The notes under the pieces: model-generated
Told to the model about the DNA's origin: nothing
What the model saw: the letters and a program-made list of their open reading frames with translations, nothing else
The model's database searches: none
Part shown: positions 12,420 to 19,962 of the stretch, piece after piece
Layout of the letters: the number at the start of each line of letters is the position of its first letter
Position numbering within the stretch: position 1 is the first letter of the stretch
Source: an uncultured Tateyamaria sp.
GTDB lineage: Bacteria > Pseudomonadota > Alphaproteobacteria > Rhodobacterales > Rhodobacteraceae
Assembly (NCBI RefSeq): GCF_947496075.1
Contig: NZ_CANMBJ010000002.1
Location: forward strand, 1,116,001-1,180,000
DNA length: 64,000 nucleotides
Reading direction: 5' to 3'
Program-made: the position numbers and the translations under genes

Positions 12420-12974
12420 TCAGCGATTGCGCCGGGTCCAACCCGTCTTGGTCACGGCACCGTTTTCGAAATGCTGATAGTCACGGTCGAGCGCCACCCC
12501 GTATTGGTCGATGCTGACCGTGCCTTTCTCAAACAAAGTGCCCGGTGACACCCGGTCTTCATGCTTGGTGTAGTGCCAGATGCTGCCTTTGACTGTAACG
12601 GTAGAGACAACATTGCGCCTGCCATAGCGGGAATGGGATTCTGTGTACTGACAGGTGCCGGACGTCATGCTGCAATCATGTGGGGTGAAGGTGACCGTGC
12701 CGCCTGGGACGCGTGCCTTGACCGTATTGCCTGCGCGGTCCGACCAGGAGGTGACCTTGACGGGCCGGCCCTGGCTGGCGTCGCGGGTGTAGCGGAATTT
12801 GAAGAGTGGGCCATTCTGGCCAAGGTACTTGACCGTGGCATTGCCGTTGTCCGCGTGCCACGTGAACGTTGCGCCCTTGGGAAGGGCACCCATGTCGTAG
12901 GCTGGTTGCGCAATGACGGGGTGCGCAAGGAGCGCGGTGATTGCCAACGTGGCAAAGCAGAAGCGACGATGCAT
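12420..12974 (-). CDS. secreted protein of unknown function
   Basis: A 184-residue protein with a clear Sec signal peptide (MHRRFCFATLAITALLAHPVIAQP; cleavage likely after ALLAHPVIA). The mature part is beta-rich in appearance, with many Thr, Val, Lys and Arg residues, and two cysteines eight apart (HDC...TCQ) that could form a disulfide. I do not recognise the family. It starts four bases after the sulfatase-superfamily gene on the same strand, so the two are probably co-transcribed. It converges on the acyl-CoA ligase with only 11 bases between stops. Confidence 0.75.
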   Translation of the reverse strand: MHRRFCFATLAITALLAHPVIAQPAYDMGALPKGATFTWHADNGNATVKYLGQNGPLFKFRYTRDASQGRPVKVTSWSDRAGNTVKARVPGGTVTFTPHDCSMTSGTCQYTESHSRYGRRNVVSTVTVKGSIWHYTKHEDRVSPGTLFEKGTVSIDQYGVALDRDYQHFENGAVTKTGWTRRNR

Positions 12975-12978
12975 GGGA

Positions 12979-14622
12979 TCAGTCCTTGAGGTGGATCTGG
13001 CGGGCTGGGCCGCGATACTTTTGTGTCAGTTTTTCATCAACTTCCGTGCCGTCCTTGAGGTGGATCAGGATGCCTTTGCCGTTTGAAGCGCCGCGCATTG
13101 CCTTGATCTGGTCTTCGGACCGTGTGGTGCGTTGCGACATGCGCAGGCTCCAGTCATGAAGATGCGTGAGCAGGCGGGCTTCGATGGCAATGTGGGCGTC
13201 GGTCTTGGCAAGGTCGATCAACTCGTCCGGATCCGTTTCGAGATCGAACAGCATGTTGCGCAGACCGGGGGCCGCGCAATGCATCAGCTTGTACCGCCCG
13301 TCGAACACCATGAAGAGGCGGCAGTCGCGCGGCTCAAGCCCAAGTTTCACCGCGACGGGTTGAGCCGAGAAGTCGTATTCGGAAATCACGTAGTCGCGCC
13401 AGTCGGGCGTCTCTCCGTGCAGCCACGGCAGCAGGCTGCGTCCTTCGATGATGTGGTCGGGCACGGTGCCACCTGCGGCCTCAACGAAGGTTGCGGCGAG
13501 GTCGATGGATTCGACCAGTGCATCGCATGTGGTGCCGCGGGTGCTGTTCACAGCCTCGCGCGGGTCATAGATGATCATGGGCACCTTGACGGAAGGGTCG
13601 TGGAACAGGTTTTTCTCACCCAGCCAGTGATCGCCCAAATAGTCGCCGTGGTCCGAGGTCAGCACGATCATGGTGCTGCCCATCTGTCCCGTCGCTTCGA
13701 GATGATCGAGCAGGCGGCCCAACTGGTCATCGCACTGTTTGATCAGGCCCATATAGGCGGGGATGACCTTGGCCCGCACCTCTTCATCCTGAAAGGCGCG
13801 GCCTACGGGGCCGTTCATGAAGGTGTCAAAGACCGGGTGCGCATTGATCCGTTCGCCGTCGGCGCGGGTGGCGGCGGGCACGTGGTTGGGGCCATACATG
13901 TCGTGGTAGGGTGCGGGAACGATGTAGGGCCAGTGCGGTTTGATGTAGCTAAGATGCGCGCACCATGGGCCGGTCGCCTGATCGATGAAACGGATCGCTT
14001 CCGAGGTGAGCCACGGCGTTTCGCTGTCCTCCTCGCGGATGTTGGCGGGCAGGTCGGTGTTGTCGAAGAACCAGCCGGATGCGATTTGTCCGTCCTTAAG
14101 ACTGGCGTTGGCGTAGTCGGCCCATGGGTTGCTGCCGTCATACCCTTTTGACTTGAGGTATTCGTTGTAAGGGCTTCGCCTTTCATCATAAAAACCGTCT
14201 GGACCTTCGGCCCAGAGCCCGTCGTCACGCACCCATGGGTCGAACCCGCATTCCGATGTGCGCACGCCGATCACGCTTTCTGCGTCCAACCCGAGCCGTT
14301 CCATCCCTTCGGCATCGACCGTCATATGCGTTTTGCCGATCAGGTGGCAGGACATGCCGACCTTGCGCAAGTGATCCCCCAACGTGTGTTCGCCCACCCG
14401 CAAGGGAAACCCATTCCAATGGGCGCCGTGAGATGCAGCGTAGCGTCCGGTATAGAAACACATCCGCGATCCGCCGCAGATCGGGGATTGGACATAGGCG
14501 TTGGTGAAACGCACGCCCATCGCCGCCACACGTTCGAAGTTCGGCGTATGCAGATGCGGATGCCCGGCACAGCTGAGGTAGTCAAACCGCAGCTGGTCAT
14601 ACATCACAAACAGAATGTTCAA
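12979..14622 (-). CDS. sulfatase/alkaline-phosphatase superfamily hydrolase
   Basis: A 547-residue phosphodiesterase/sulfatase-fold enzyme. Metal-binding elements are an early Asp-Gln (MYDQLRFDYLSC, D9) and LTSDHGDYLGDH later. The nucleophile region is SPICGGSRMCFYTGRY: C49 would be converted to formylglycine, but the motif reads C-G-G-S-R, not the usual C-x-[PA]-x-R. Length and layout resemble phosphonate monoester hydrolases and arylsulfatase-like proteins. There is no signal peptide, so it is probably cytoplasmic. The start is a TTG at 14622, six bases after the NrtS-like stop, with GGGGA upstream. It sits in a three-gene unit with the NrtS-like and secreted proteins. Confidence 0.85.
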   Translation of the reverse strand: MNILFVMYDQLRFDYLSCAGHPHLHTPNFERVAAMGVRFTNAYVQSPICGGSRMCFYTGRYAASHGAHWNGFPLRVGEHTLGDHLRKVGMSCHLIGKTHMTVDAEGMERLGLDAESVIGVRTSECGFDPWVRDDGLWAEGPDGFYDERRSPYNEYLKSKGYDGSNPWADYANASLKDGQIASGWFFDNTDLPANIREEDSETPWLTSEAIRFIDQATGPWCAHLSYIKPHWPYIVPAPYHDMYGPNHVPAATRADGERINAHPVFDTFMNGPVGRAFQDEEVRAKVIPAYMGLIKQCDDQLGRLLDHLEATGQMGSTMIVLTSDHGDYLGDHWLGEKNLFHDPSVKVPMIIYDPREAVNSTRGTTCDALVESIDLAATFVEAAGGTVPDHIIEGRSLLPWLHGETPDWRDYVISEYDFSAQPVAVKLGLEPRDCRLFMVFDGRYKLMHCAAPGLRNMLFDLETDPDELIDLAKTDAHIAIEARLLTHLHDWSLRMSQRTTRSEDQIKAMRGASNGKGILIHLKDGTEVDEKLTQKYRGPARQIHLKD

Positions 14623-14628
14623 AGTGGA

Positions 14629-14871
14629 TCAGTCCCCGAGGCTTTGCAGCCGCTCCCGTACGGCCATGACCGAAGAGTAGGTGGAGACGGAGTAGGGCAC
14701 AAGGAAGGTCAGCGCGCATTTCAGCCACGCACTGGCGTCCATCTGGCCCGCAGCCATCCGATCGCCGTGGTTGATCACCGCGATGACGATGCCGACGACA
14801 AGAGCAATCTTGGTCGCGCGCCTCATCACCGTGCGGTCGGTTGCGATTTGCCATGTGTTGACGTGTGGCAC
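14629..14871 (-). CDS. NrtS-like small membrane protein
   Basis: An 80-residue protein with two predicted membrane helices (KIALVVGIVIAVINHGD and CALTFLVPYSVSTYSSV). The INHGD and LVPYSVSTYSS segments resemble the small NrtS family annotated as a nitrate/nitrite permease in cyanobacteria; I rely on recall for this. The start is uncertain. AAGGAG directly abuts the ATG at 14880, leaving no spacer, whereas the GTG at 14871 has a 9-base spacer and is preferred. It leads a probable operon with the sulfatase-superfamily enzyme and the secreted protein. No nitrate reductase genes are in view. Confidence 0.6.
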   Translation of the reverse strand: MPHVNTWQIATDRTVMRRATKIALVVGIVIAVINHGDRMAAGQMDASAWLKCALTFLVPYSVSTYSSVMAVRERLQSLGD

Positions 14872-14961
14872 GGTGCACATCTCCTTTTGGGCAAAAGTGG
14901 ACCAAACGGTTCCTAAATCAAGGTCACACCTGCATACGCACGCGATAGTGATCTGTAGCGG

Positions 14962-14986
14962 TGGCAGGCGGGTCGACCGCCTGCCA
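14962..14986 (-). terminator. strong hairpin after the reductase remnant
   Basis: TGGCAGGCGG pairs perfectly with CCGCCTGCCA around a 5-base loop, 6 bases past the stop of the reductase pseudogene. It lacks a T tract on the minus strand; on the plus strand it is followed by TCTCTTTC. Confidence 0.55.
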
Positions 14987-14992
14987 TCTCTT

Positions 14993-15559
14993 TCAACCTT
15001 GGTGGTACAGGAAGGCGGCATTTGTCCCGCCGTTCTGACCCGCAGCTATCGCGATGTTCAAATGCGCCATCGCCTCAAGGTGCTGGCTGATCTGCAACGG
15101 GCCGGTCACCACCGGGGTGAGCCCCATGCGCGCAGTCAGCGATTTGACAGTGTCCACGGCGTCTGCGTCATTTTCCGCGATGAAAGCCGTCGCGGCCCTG
15201 CCATCCCGGTTCAAGCCTCACTTTGTCATGATGTCCGCGAAGATGATGTTGAAGGCTTTGACCACCCGCGCCTGAGGCAGCCAATCCGGCACATTTTCAC
15301 CCGCCGAGGTGGACTCGCCAAGCTGCAGCGGGCTCCTGTCATCATTTAGCGGATTGGTCGCATCAACAACGATCTTGTTGCCAATAGCAGCTGCGAGTGG
15401 GACCAGCGTGTCCCGCGCTGCGGTATAGGGCATGGCGAGGATCACCATGTCGCTGTCGGCGCAGGCACTTGCCAGACTGACCTGTTCTTTGACCGGGGTA
15501 CGACTGCCCAGAAAAACGGTATGTTCGGCTTTGACCCCGAGCTTTGCCAAGGTCTGCCC
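14993..15559 (-). pseudogene. NADPH-dependent F420-reductase-like oxidoreductase, truncated and interrupted
   Basis: Minus-strand sequence encodes a Rossmann-fold protein of the NADPH-dependent F420 reductase/oxidoreductase type: GQTLAKLGVKAEHTVFLGSR, DMVILAMPY, VVDATNPL, AFNIIFAD, and then AATAFIAEND and HLNIAIA...FLYHQG. Two lesions are visible. Homology starts at about 15559, after the place where the initiating residues and glycine-rich nucleotide loop should be, so roughly the first dozen residues are gone. An in-frame TGA at 15218-15220 then interrupts the protein before GLNRDGRAATAF, with homology continuing in the same frame. It is a dead gene whose missing 5' end coincides with the missing 5' end of the adjacent HxlR gene. 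Confidence 0.75.
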
Positions 15560-15851
15560 ATCGCGGCAGTTCTTTGCCAGATCGGCAGAGAAATGGACCT
15601 TGTTGGCGATTGTTGCCCTTGCCGATGGGTCTGAACGCTTTTGCGCTCTACGGCGGCGTTTGGATGGTGTGACGCAGAAAATGCTGACCCAAACTTTGCG
15701 CAAATTGGAAGCCGACGGCCTGGTCCATCGGGAGCCGTTCGACGAAATGCCGCTGCGCGTTGAGTATAGCCTGACAGACCGCGGTGCGGACCTGTTACCC
15801 CATATCCGGGCACTCAAGGTATGGGCGGAAGTCAACTATCCCGAAGGGTAA
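15555..15851 (+). pseudogene. HxlR-family transcription regulator, 5'-truncated
   Basis: The plus strand encodes the winged-helix core of an HxlR-type regulator: CPSRQFFARSAEKWTLL, then VTQKMLTQTLRKLEADGL and RVEYSLTDRGADLLPHI, ending at the TAA at 15849-15851. Residues before the conserved CPxR block are antisense reductase sequence, not HxlR-like, so the native start and N terminus are missing. A read-through ATG at 15432 in the reductase remnant is in frame, so a 139-residue hybrid could in principle be made. HxlR genes are normally divergent from a reductase they control; here the pair has collapsed onto each other. It ends five bases from the tRNA-Gly 3' end. Confidence 0.65.
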
Positions 15852-15856
15852 GGTTG

Positions 15857-15930
15857 TGGAGCGGGTAACGGGAATCGAACCCGTAACTAAAGCTTGGGAA
15901 GCTGCCGTGATACCTTTTCACCATACCCGC
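15857..15930 (-). tRNA. tRNA-Gly (anticodon CCC)
   Basis: The minus strand folds as a cloverleaf: acceptor GCGGGTA/TACCCGC, D stem GTGA/TCAC, anticodon loop TTCCCAA (CCC, reading GGG), T arm ACGGG-TTCGATT-CCCGT, discriminator T and encoded CCA (15857-15859). The anticodon stem has one mismatch and one G-T wobble. Confidence 0.93.
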
Positions 15931-15966
15931 GCTCGGGGCTTGGGATAGGCGTGGGGGCGGTTGGCG

Positions 15967-16806
15967 TCAAGCGGGTTTGCGTGCGCTGTAGATGTGGATG
16001 CAGGCCGGAATGCGCAGCCCGTCATCGGTGTCGAATTGCGCGATGGCGTCGGCCACGGCGGATTGCACCTGTTGGGCGGCTTCGGCGTCCACGCCGTGGT
16101 GGCGCACGGCCGCTTCTGCCGGTCCGATCTGCATCATCAACGCCGCGGTCTCGGCCACATCGCCCACCGATGTCAGATCGACCGACACCGTTTCAACGTC
16201 CGTGTTCTTCAGCCCGGCCTGCGCCATTTGCGCCAGTATCCGCGTGCTGTCCTCGAACGCGAAGGGGCCGGGCAGCGTGCGGTCCGTCTTGGGCATAGGG
16301 CCCAGCACGCTGGCGGCTGCCTTGGCCGGCACCATGAAATAGGGGTTCTGCGGTGCGGGTCCCCATGCCGCGAAGGTCATGCGCCCACCCGGCGCAAGGG
16401 CCGCGTTCAGGTTGGAAAGTGCCGCCACCGTGTCATTAAAGAACATGACGCCAAAGCGGGAGATCATTGCGTCGAAAGGCGTGTCGAACCGATGTGTTTG
16501 GGCGTCCGCCTTCAAAAGCGCCGCGTTCGTCATGTCCGGCAGCCGTGCCGCGGCCAGATCCAGCATCGTTTCCGAGATATCAAGCCCGGTCACATGGCCC
16601 TGGCCGCCCACCGCCCGTGCAGCGGCCACGACACTGACGCCCGTACCGCAGCCGATATCCAGCACCTGGTCACCGGGCCGAAGGGCGGCTTGGTCCAGAA
16701 CCAGGTCGAGCACTGGGGCCAGAAGCGTGTCCATCTGCGTCTGCTGTGTGACCCATTTCGGACCGGCGGCATCGGTCCAGAACTCTTCCTGCTCCGCGTT
16801 GCTCAT
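15967..16806 (-). CDS. class I SAM-dependent methyltransferase
   Basis: A 279-residue UbiE/COQ5-like methyltransferase. Motif I is VLDIGCGTGVSVVAAA at about residues 48-63, followed by GLDISETML (acidic end of beta 2) and the post-motif block PGGRMTFAAWGP. The substrate is unknown. Its ATG overlaps the stop of the ferredoxin-ASKHA gene (ATGA at 16803-16806), so the two are translated together. A functional link to corrinoid or methyl-transfer chemistry is therefore possible but only an inference. Confidence 0.88.
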   Translation of the reverse strand: MSNAEQEEFWTDAAGPKWVTQQTQMDTLLAPVLDLVLDQAALRPGDQVLDIGCGTGVSVVAAARAVGGQGHVTGLDISETMLDLAAARLPDMTNAALLKADAQTHRFDTPFDAMISRFGVMFFNDTVAALSNLNAALAPGGRMTFAAWGPAPQNPYFMVPAKAAASVLGPMPKTDRTLPGPFAFEDSTRILAQMAQAGLKNTDVETVSVDLTSVGDVAETAALMMQIGPAEAAVRHHGVDAEAAQQVQSAVADAIAQFDTDDGLRIPACIHIYSARKPA

Positions 16807-18842
16807 GCGCGTCTCCGGCGACGGCGCCCACCACCTTCGCTGTCGCCGCCGGTGTTGAAGCTGACATTTGGCAGATCGACGATCCCGTTCAGGATCGGGA
16901 ATGGATCGGCAGAGTTGGGGATGGCGGAGGCGTTTACGAAATGCTCCTGGAAGCGCGGTTCGATGGCGGTTTCGACTTTGTGGATACGGCGGACCGTCTC
17001 TTCGATCTCGCCCCGGGCGTCGCGGTTCAGGAGCGCGATGCGCGCGCCGGTTCCGGCGGCGTTGCCCGCCGAGGTCACCTTGTCCAGCGGGGCGTCGGGG
17101 ATCATGCCCAGCACCATGGCGTGTTTGGACGAGATATGCGCGCCGAATGCGCCTGCCAGCACGACCCGGTCGACCTGATCCACGCCAAACTTGTCCATCA
17201 GCAGGCGCGCGCCAGAATAAAGCGCGGCCTTCGCCATCTGGATGGCGCGGATGTCAGGGTTGGTGACGGTGATCTTTGGCCCGCCGATGGCGGTGCCGTC
17301 ATGCAGGACATAGGCTTGGGTGCGCCCGTCGGGCACGCAGAGATCCGACCCGGTCTGCGCCGCGCTGCCGATCAGGCCCGAGGCGTCGAGCAGTCCGGCC
17401 AGCCGCATTTCGGCAATGGCTTCGATGATGCCAGAGCCGCAGATGCCGGTGATCCCGGTGCCCGCGGCGGCAGCCTCGAACCCGTCTTCGTCGGACCACA
17501 GGTCAACCCCGATGATGCGAAAGCGCGGTTCCTTGGTGACCGGATCAATCTCGACCCGTTCAATTGCGCCGGGGGCGGCGCGCTGGCCTGCGCTGATCTG
17601 CGCCCCTTCAAAGGCGGGTCCGGTGGGGGAGGAACAGGCGAGTACCTTGTCCCTGTTCCCGAGCAGGATTTCGGCGTTGGTGCCGACATCAACCACGAGG
17701 ACCAGATCGTCGGACTTGTCCGGTGCCTCGCTGAGGGCCACGGCAGCGGCATCTGCGCCCACATGGCCCGCGATACAGGGCAGCAGGTAAATCCGAGCTG
17801 AGGGGTGGATGTTCAGGTCAAGGTCATCGGCCCGCAGGCGCAGCGCGTTCGATGTGGCAAGGGCAAAGGGGGCCTGACCCAGCTCGAACGGATCGATGCC
17901 CAGCAACAGGTGGTGCATGACCGGGTTGCAGACAAAGACGGCGTCCACGATCAGGCCCTTGTCAATCTCGGCCTCGGTCGCGATCTGGGTGAAAAGGGCG
18001 TTCATTCCCTCGCGCACAGCTGCCGTCATTTCACCCGCGCCGCCGGTGTTCATCATGCCGTAGCTGACGCGGCTCATCAGATCCTCACCAAACCGGATCT
18101 GCGGGTTCATGATACCCGAGGAGGCCACGACCTCTCCGCTTGTCAGATCACACAAGTGCGCGGCGATGGTGGTGGACCCCAGATCGACAGCAAGGCCATA
18201 GACCGCGCCTTCGTAATAGCCGGGCCATATATGCATGATCCGCGGCGCGTTTTCGTCATCGCCGAGGTGGATGGCGACGGTGACTTTCCACGCGCCCTTG
18301 CGCAGCACCGGTTGCAGGTCCTGGAGGATGTGCAGATCGGCGTGGATGTTCTTGATGCCCCAATCGGCCTCGATGGCGCCGACCAGCCGCTCCAGATCGC
18401 CCGAGGGGTCGTGCATGTCTGGTTCGGCCACCTCGACATAGTAAAGCTTGGTCGAGGGGTTCATGACGATGTCGCGCGCCTCGGCCCGTTTGCGCACCAC
18501 CTGTTTGTGCACCTGGCTTTCCGGGGGCACGTCAATGACCACGTCGCCCTGGACCGTGGCCTGACATCCCAGGCGGCGGCCATCGATCAACCCGCGCTTG
18601 GATTTGTAACGCTCTTCGACCTTGTTCCATTCCGACAGGGCATCGTCGGCCACGGTCACACCGTGCTTGGGAAACTCGCCGTAGCTGGGTGTGATCTGGC
18701 ACTTGGAACAAATCCCGCGCCCGCCACAGACGGAATCAAGGTCGACGCCAAGCTGGCGGGCGGCGGTCAGGATGGGCGTGCCGACGGGAAAACGCCCGCG
18801 CTTGCCGGACGGGGTAAATACGACGAGTGGATCAGTGCTCAT
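16803..18842 (-). CDS. ferredoxin-ASKHA protein (RamA/RACo-like corrinoid activator)
   Basis: A 679-residue fusion. The N terminus is a plant-type [2Fe-2S] ferredoxin with ligands C39, C45, C48 and C93 (VCGGRGICSKC ... LGC). The large C-terminal part is an ASKHA-type ATPase (VYGLAVDLGSTTIAAHL, VVDVGTNAEILLG, VLAGAFGAH), as in RACo and RamA, which use ATP to re-reduce inactive Co(II) corrinoid proteins. The C terminus is an arginine run preceded by Gly and Ser. Corrinoid methyltransferase partners common beside such genes are not in the window; only a SAM methyltransferase overlaps its 3' end. MetH is another possible client. Confidence 0.85.
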   Translation of the reverse strand: MSTDPLVVFTPSGKRGRFPVGTPILTAARQLGVDLDSVCGGRGICSKCQITPSYGEFPKHGVTVADDALSEWNKVEERYKSKRGLIDGRRLGCQATVQGDVVIDVPPESQVHKQVVRKRAEARDIVMNPSTKLYYVEVAEPDMHDPSGDLERLVGAIEADWGIKNIHADLHILQDLQPVLRKGAWKVTVAIHLGDDENAPRIMHIWPGYYEGAVYGLAVDLGSTTIAAHLCDLTSGEVVASSGIMNPQIRFGEDLMSRVSYGMMNTGGAGEMTAAVREGMNALFTQIATEAEIDKGLIVDAVFVCNPVMHHLLLGIDPFELGQAPFALATSNALRLRADDLDLNIHPSARIYLLPCIAGHVGADAAAVALSEAPDKSDDLVLVVDVGTNAEILLGNRDKVLACSSPTGPAFEGAQISAGQRAAPGAIERVEIDPVTKEPRFRIIGVDLWSDEDGFEAAAAGTGITGICGSGIIEAIAEMRLAGLLDASGLIGSAAQTGSDLCVPDGRTQAYVLHDGTAIGGPKITVTNPDIRAIQMAKAALYSGARLLMDKFGVDQVDRVVLAGAFGAHISSKHAMVLGMIPDAPLDKVTSAGNAAGTGARIALLNRDARGEIEETVRRIHKVETAIEPRFQEHFVNASAIPNSADPFPILNGIVDLPNVSFNTGGDSEGGGRRRRRRA

Positions 18843-18940
18843 GAGCGCCTCGGTGATCTTGCCTGCCCCTACAATAGTCGGGCCACGGGCAGGGGAAAGG
18901 TGTCAAGCGACATAGGGCGTCACACACACGTCAGTTTTCG

Positions 18941-19000
18941 ATCCTCTTCATCTTGCCAGATAAACTTCTGGGGGCCCGAAGGGCGGGGGCTGGCCCCCTT
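18941..19000 (-). repeat. dispersed GC-rich intergenic repeat, copy 1
   Basis: Read on the minus strand, GGGGGCCAGCCCCC is followed by a C-rich block, CCCCCAGAAGTTTATCTGG and CAAGATGAAGA. I recall this GGGGGC...GCCCCC / CCCCCGG / ...AAGATGAAGA layout as a frequent intergenic element in Rhodobacteraceae genomes. Copy 2 is at 39308-39346. It lies between the agmatinase-like gene's 3' end and the ASKHA gene's 5' end. Confidence 0.6.
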
Positions 19001-19005
19001 GCACG

Positions 19006-19962
19006 CTAGTGAGACGCGCGGGCGTGAAAGATGAAGCCCAACAGGTTCATCAAAACCTGTGCGGCCAGAATGGCGGTTGAGCCCGTTGGGTCGTAGTCGG
19101 GCGCCACTTCAACCAGATCAATTCCCACGATGTCGTGCCGTTTCGCCGCCGCTTGCAACATCTCCAGCACGTCATAGTACAGAAACCCGCCATGGCTTGG
19201 CGTGCCCGTGCCGGGCGCAATCGAGGGGCAGAAGGCATCGATGTCGATGGTGATGTAGAGACGCGCGCCCTCGGGGATGCGGTCAATCACTGTTTTGGGC
19301 CCAAGCGCGCGCGCCTGACGGACCGAGAGGATGTCCGAGCCCATCGCGCGCGCATCATCGTAGCCTTCCTTGGCGGTCGAGCTGACATTGCGGATGCCGA
19401 CCTGCGTCAGCCCGGTCACATAGTCACACTCTGCCGCGCGTCGCATGGGGTTGCCGTGGCCATACCGCACGCCGTGGCGTTCATCGACAAAATCCAGGTG
19501 TGCATCGATCTGAAGAATGTGGATGTCGCCTTGCCCGTCAAAGGCCCGGATGCAGGGGATGTTGACCGAATGATCACCGCCAATGGTGACCGGCAGGGCA
19601 CCTGCGGCCAAGGCGGCCCGCACACCGGCTTCAATGTTGGCGTGGCTGCCTTCCGTATCCGTGTGGATGATGTCCGCGTCGCCCATATCCACGATCCGCA
19701 CGGTTTCGGGCAGGTAGGTCGCGTCATCCTCGTGATCGTAGGCCCCGGCATGGCCAAAGCTGAACAGCGTGGACGCCTCGCGCACCGCCCGCGGGCCGAA
19801 CCGGGCGCCCGAACGCCATTGCGTTCCGGCATCAAAAGGCGCGCCAAGGATGGCTACGTCGGCATTGAGCGCTGTCCAATCCTCGGCATAGGGGCGTTTG
19901 CCGAAGGTCGATATGCCGACAAATGGCAGGTTCAGGCGGCCGGTATCATATGTATTTGTCAT
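19006..19962 (-). CDS. speB: agmatinase/ureohydrolase family protein
   Basis: A 318-residue binuclear manganese ureohydrolase. All metal-ligand motifs are present: IGGDHSVN, DAHLDFVDE and DIDAFCPS. The family hydrolyses agmatine, guanidinobutyrate or related guanidino compounds to urea and an amine; sequence alone does not settle the substrate here. The ATG at 19962 lies within the last 17 bases of the upstream desaturase gene, implying a two-gene transcription unit. No Shine-Dalgarno is evident, consistent with translational coupling. A 75-codon in-frame extension upstream overlaps the desaturase and is rejected. Confidence 0.88.
   Translation of the reverse strand: MTNTYDTGRLNLPFVGISTFGKRPYAEDWTALNADVAILGAPFDAGTQWRSGARFGPRAVREASTLFSFGHAGAYDHEDDATYLPETVRIVDMGDADIIHTDTEGSHANIEAGVRAALAAGALPVTIGGDHSVNIPCIRAFDGQGDIHILQIDAHLDFVDERHGVRYGHGNPMRRAAECDYVTGLTQVGIRNVSSTAKEGYDDARAMGSDILSVRQARALGPKTVIDRIPEGARLYITIDIDAFCPSIAPGTGTPSHGGFLYYDVLEMLQAAAKRHDIVGIDLVEVAPDYDPTGSTAILAAQVLMNLLGFIFHARASH

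Noticed and set aside
15432-15554. ATG at 15432 as the true start of the HxlR regulator
   Set aside because: The 41 codons before the conserved CPSR block are the antisense of reductase sequence and do not resemble an HxlR N terminus.
16941-19034. Long plus-strand frames opposite the ferredoxin-ASKHA gene
   Set aside because: Shadows of a gene whose motifs (iron-sulfur ligands, ATPase loops) are all on the minus strand.
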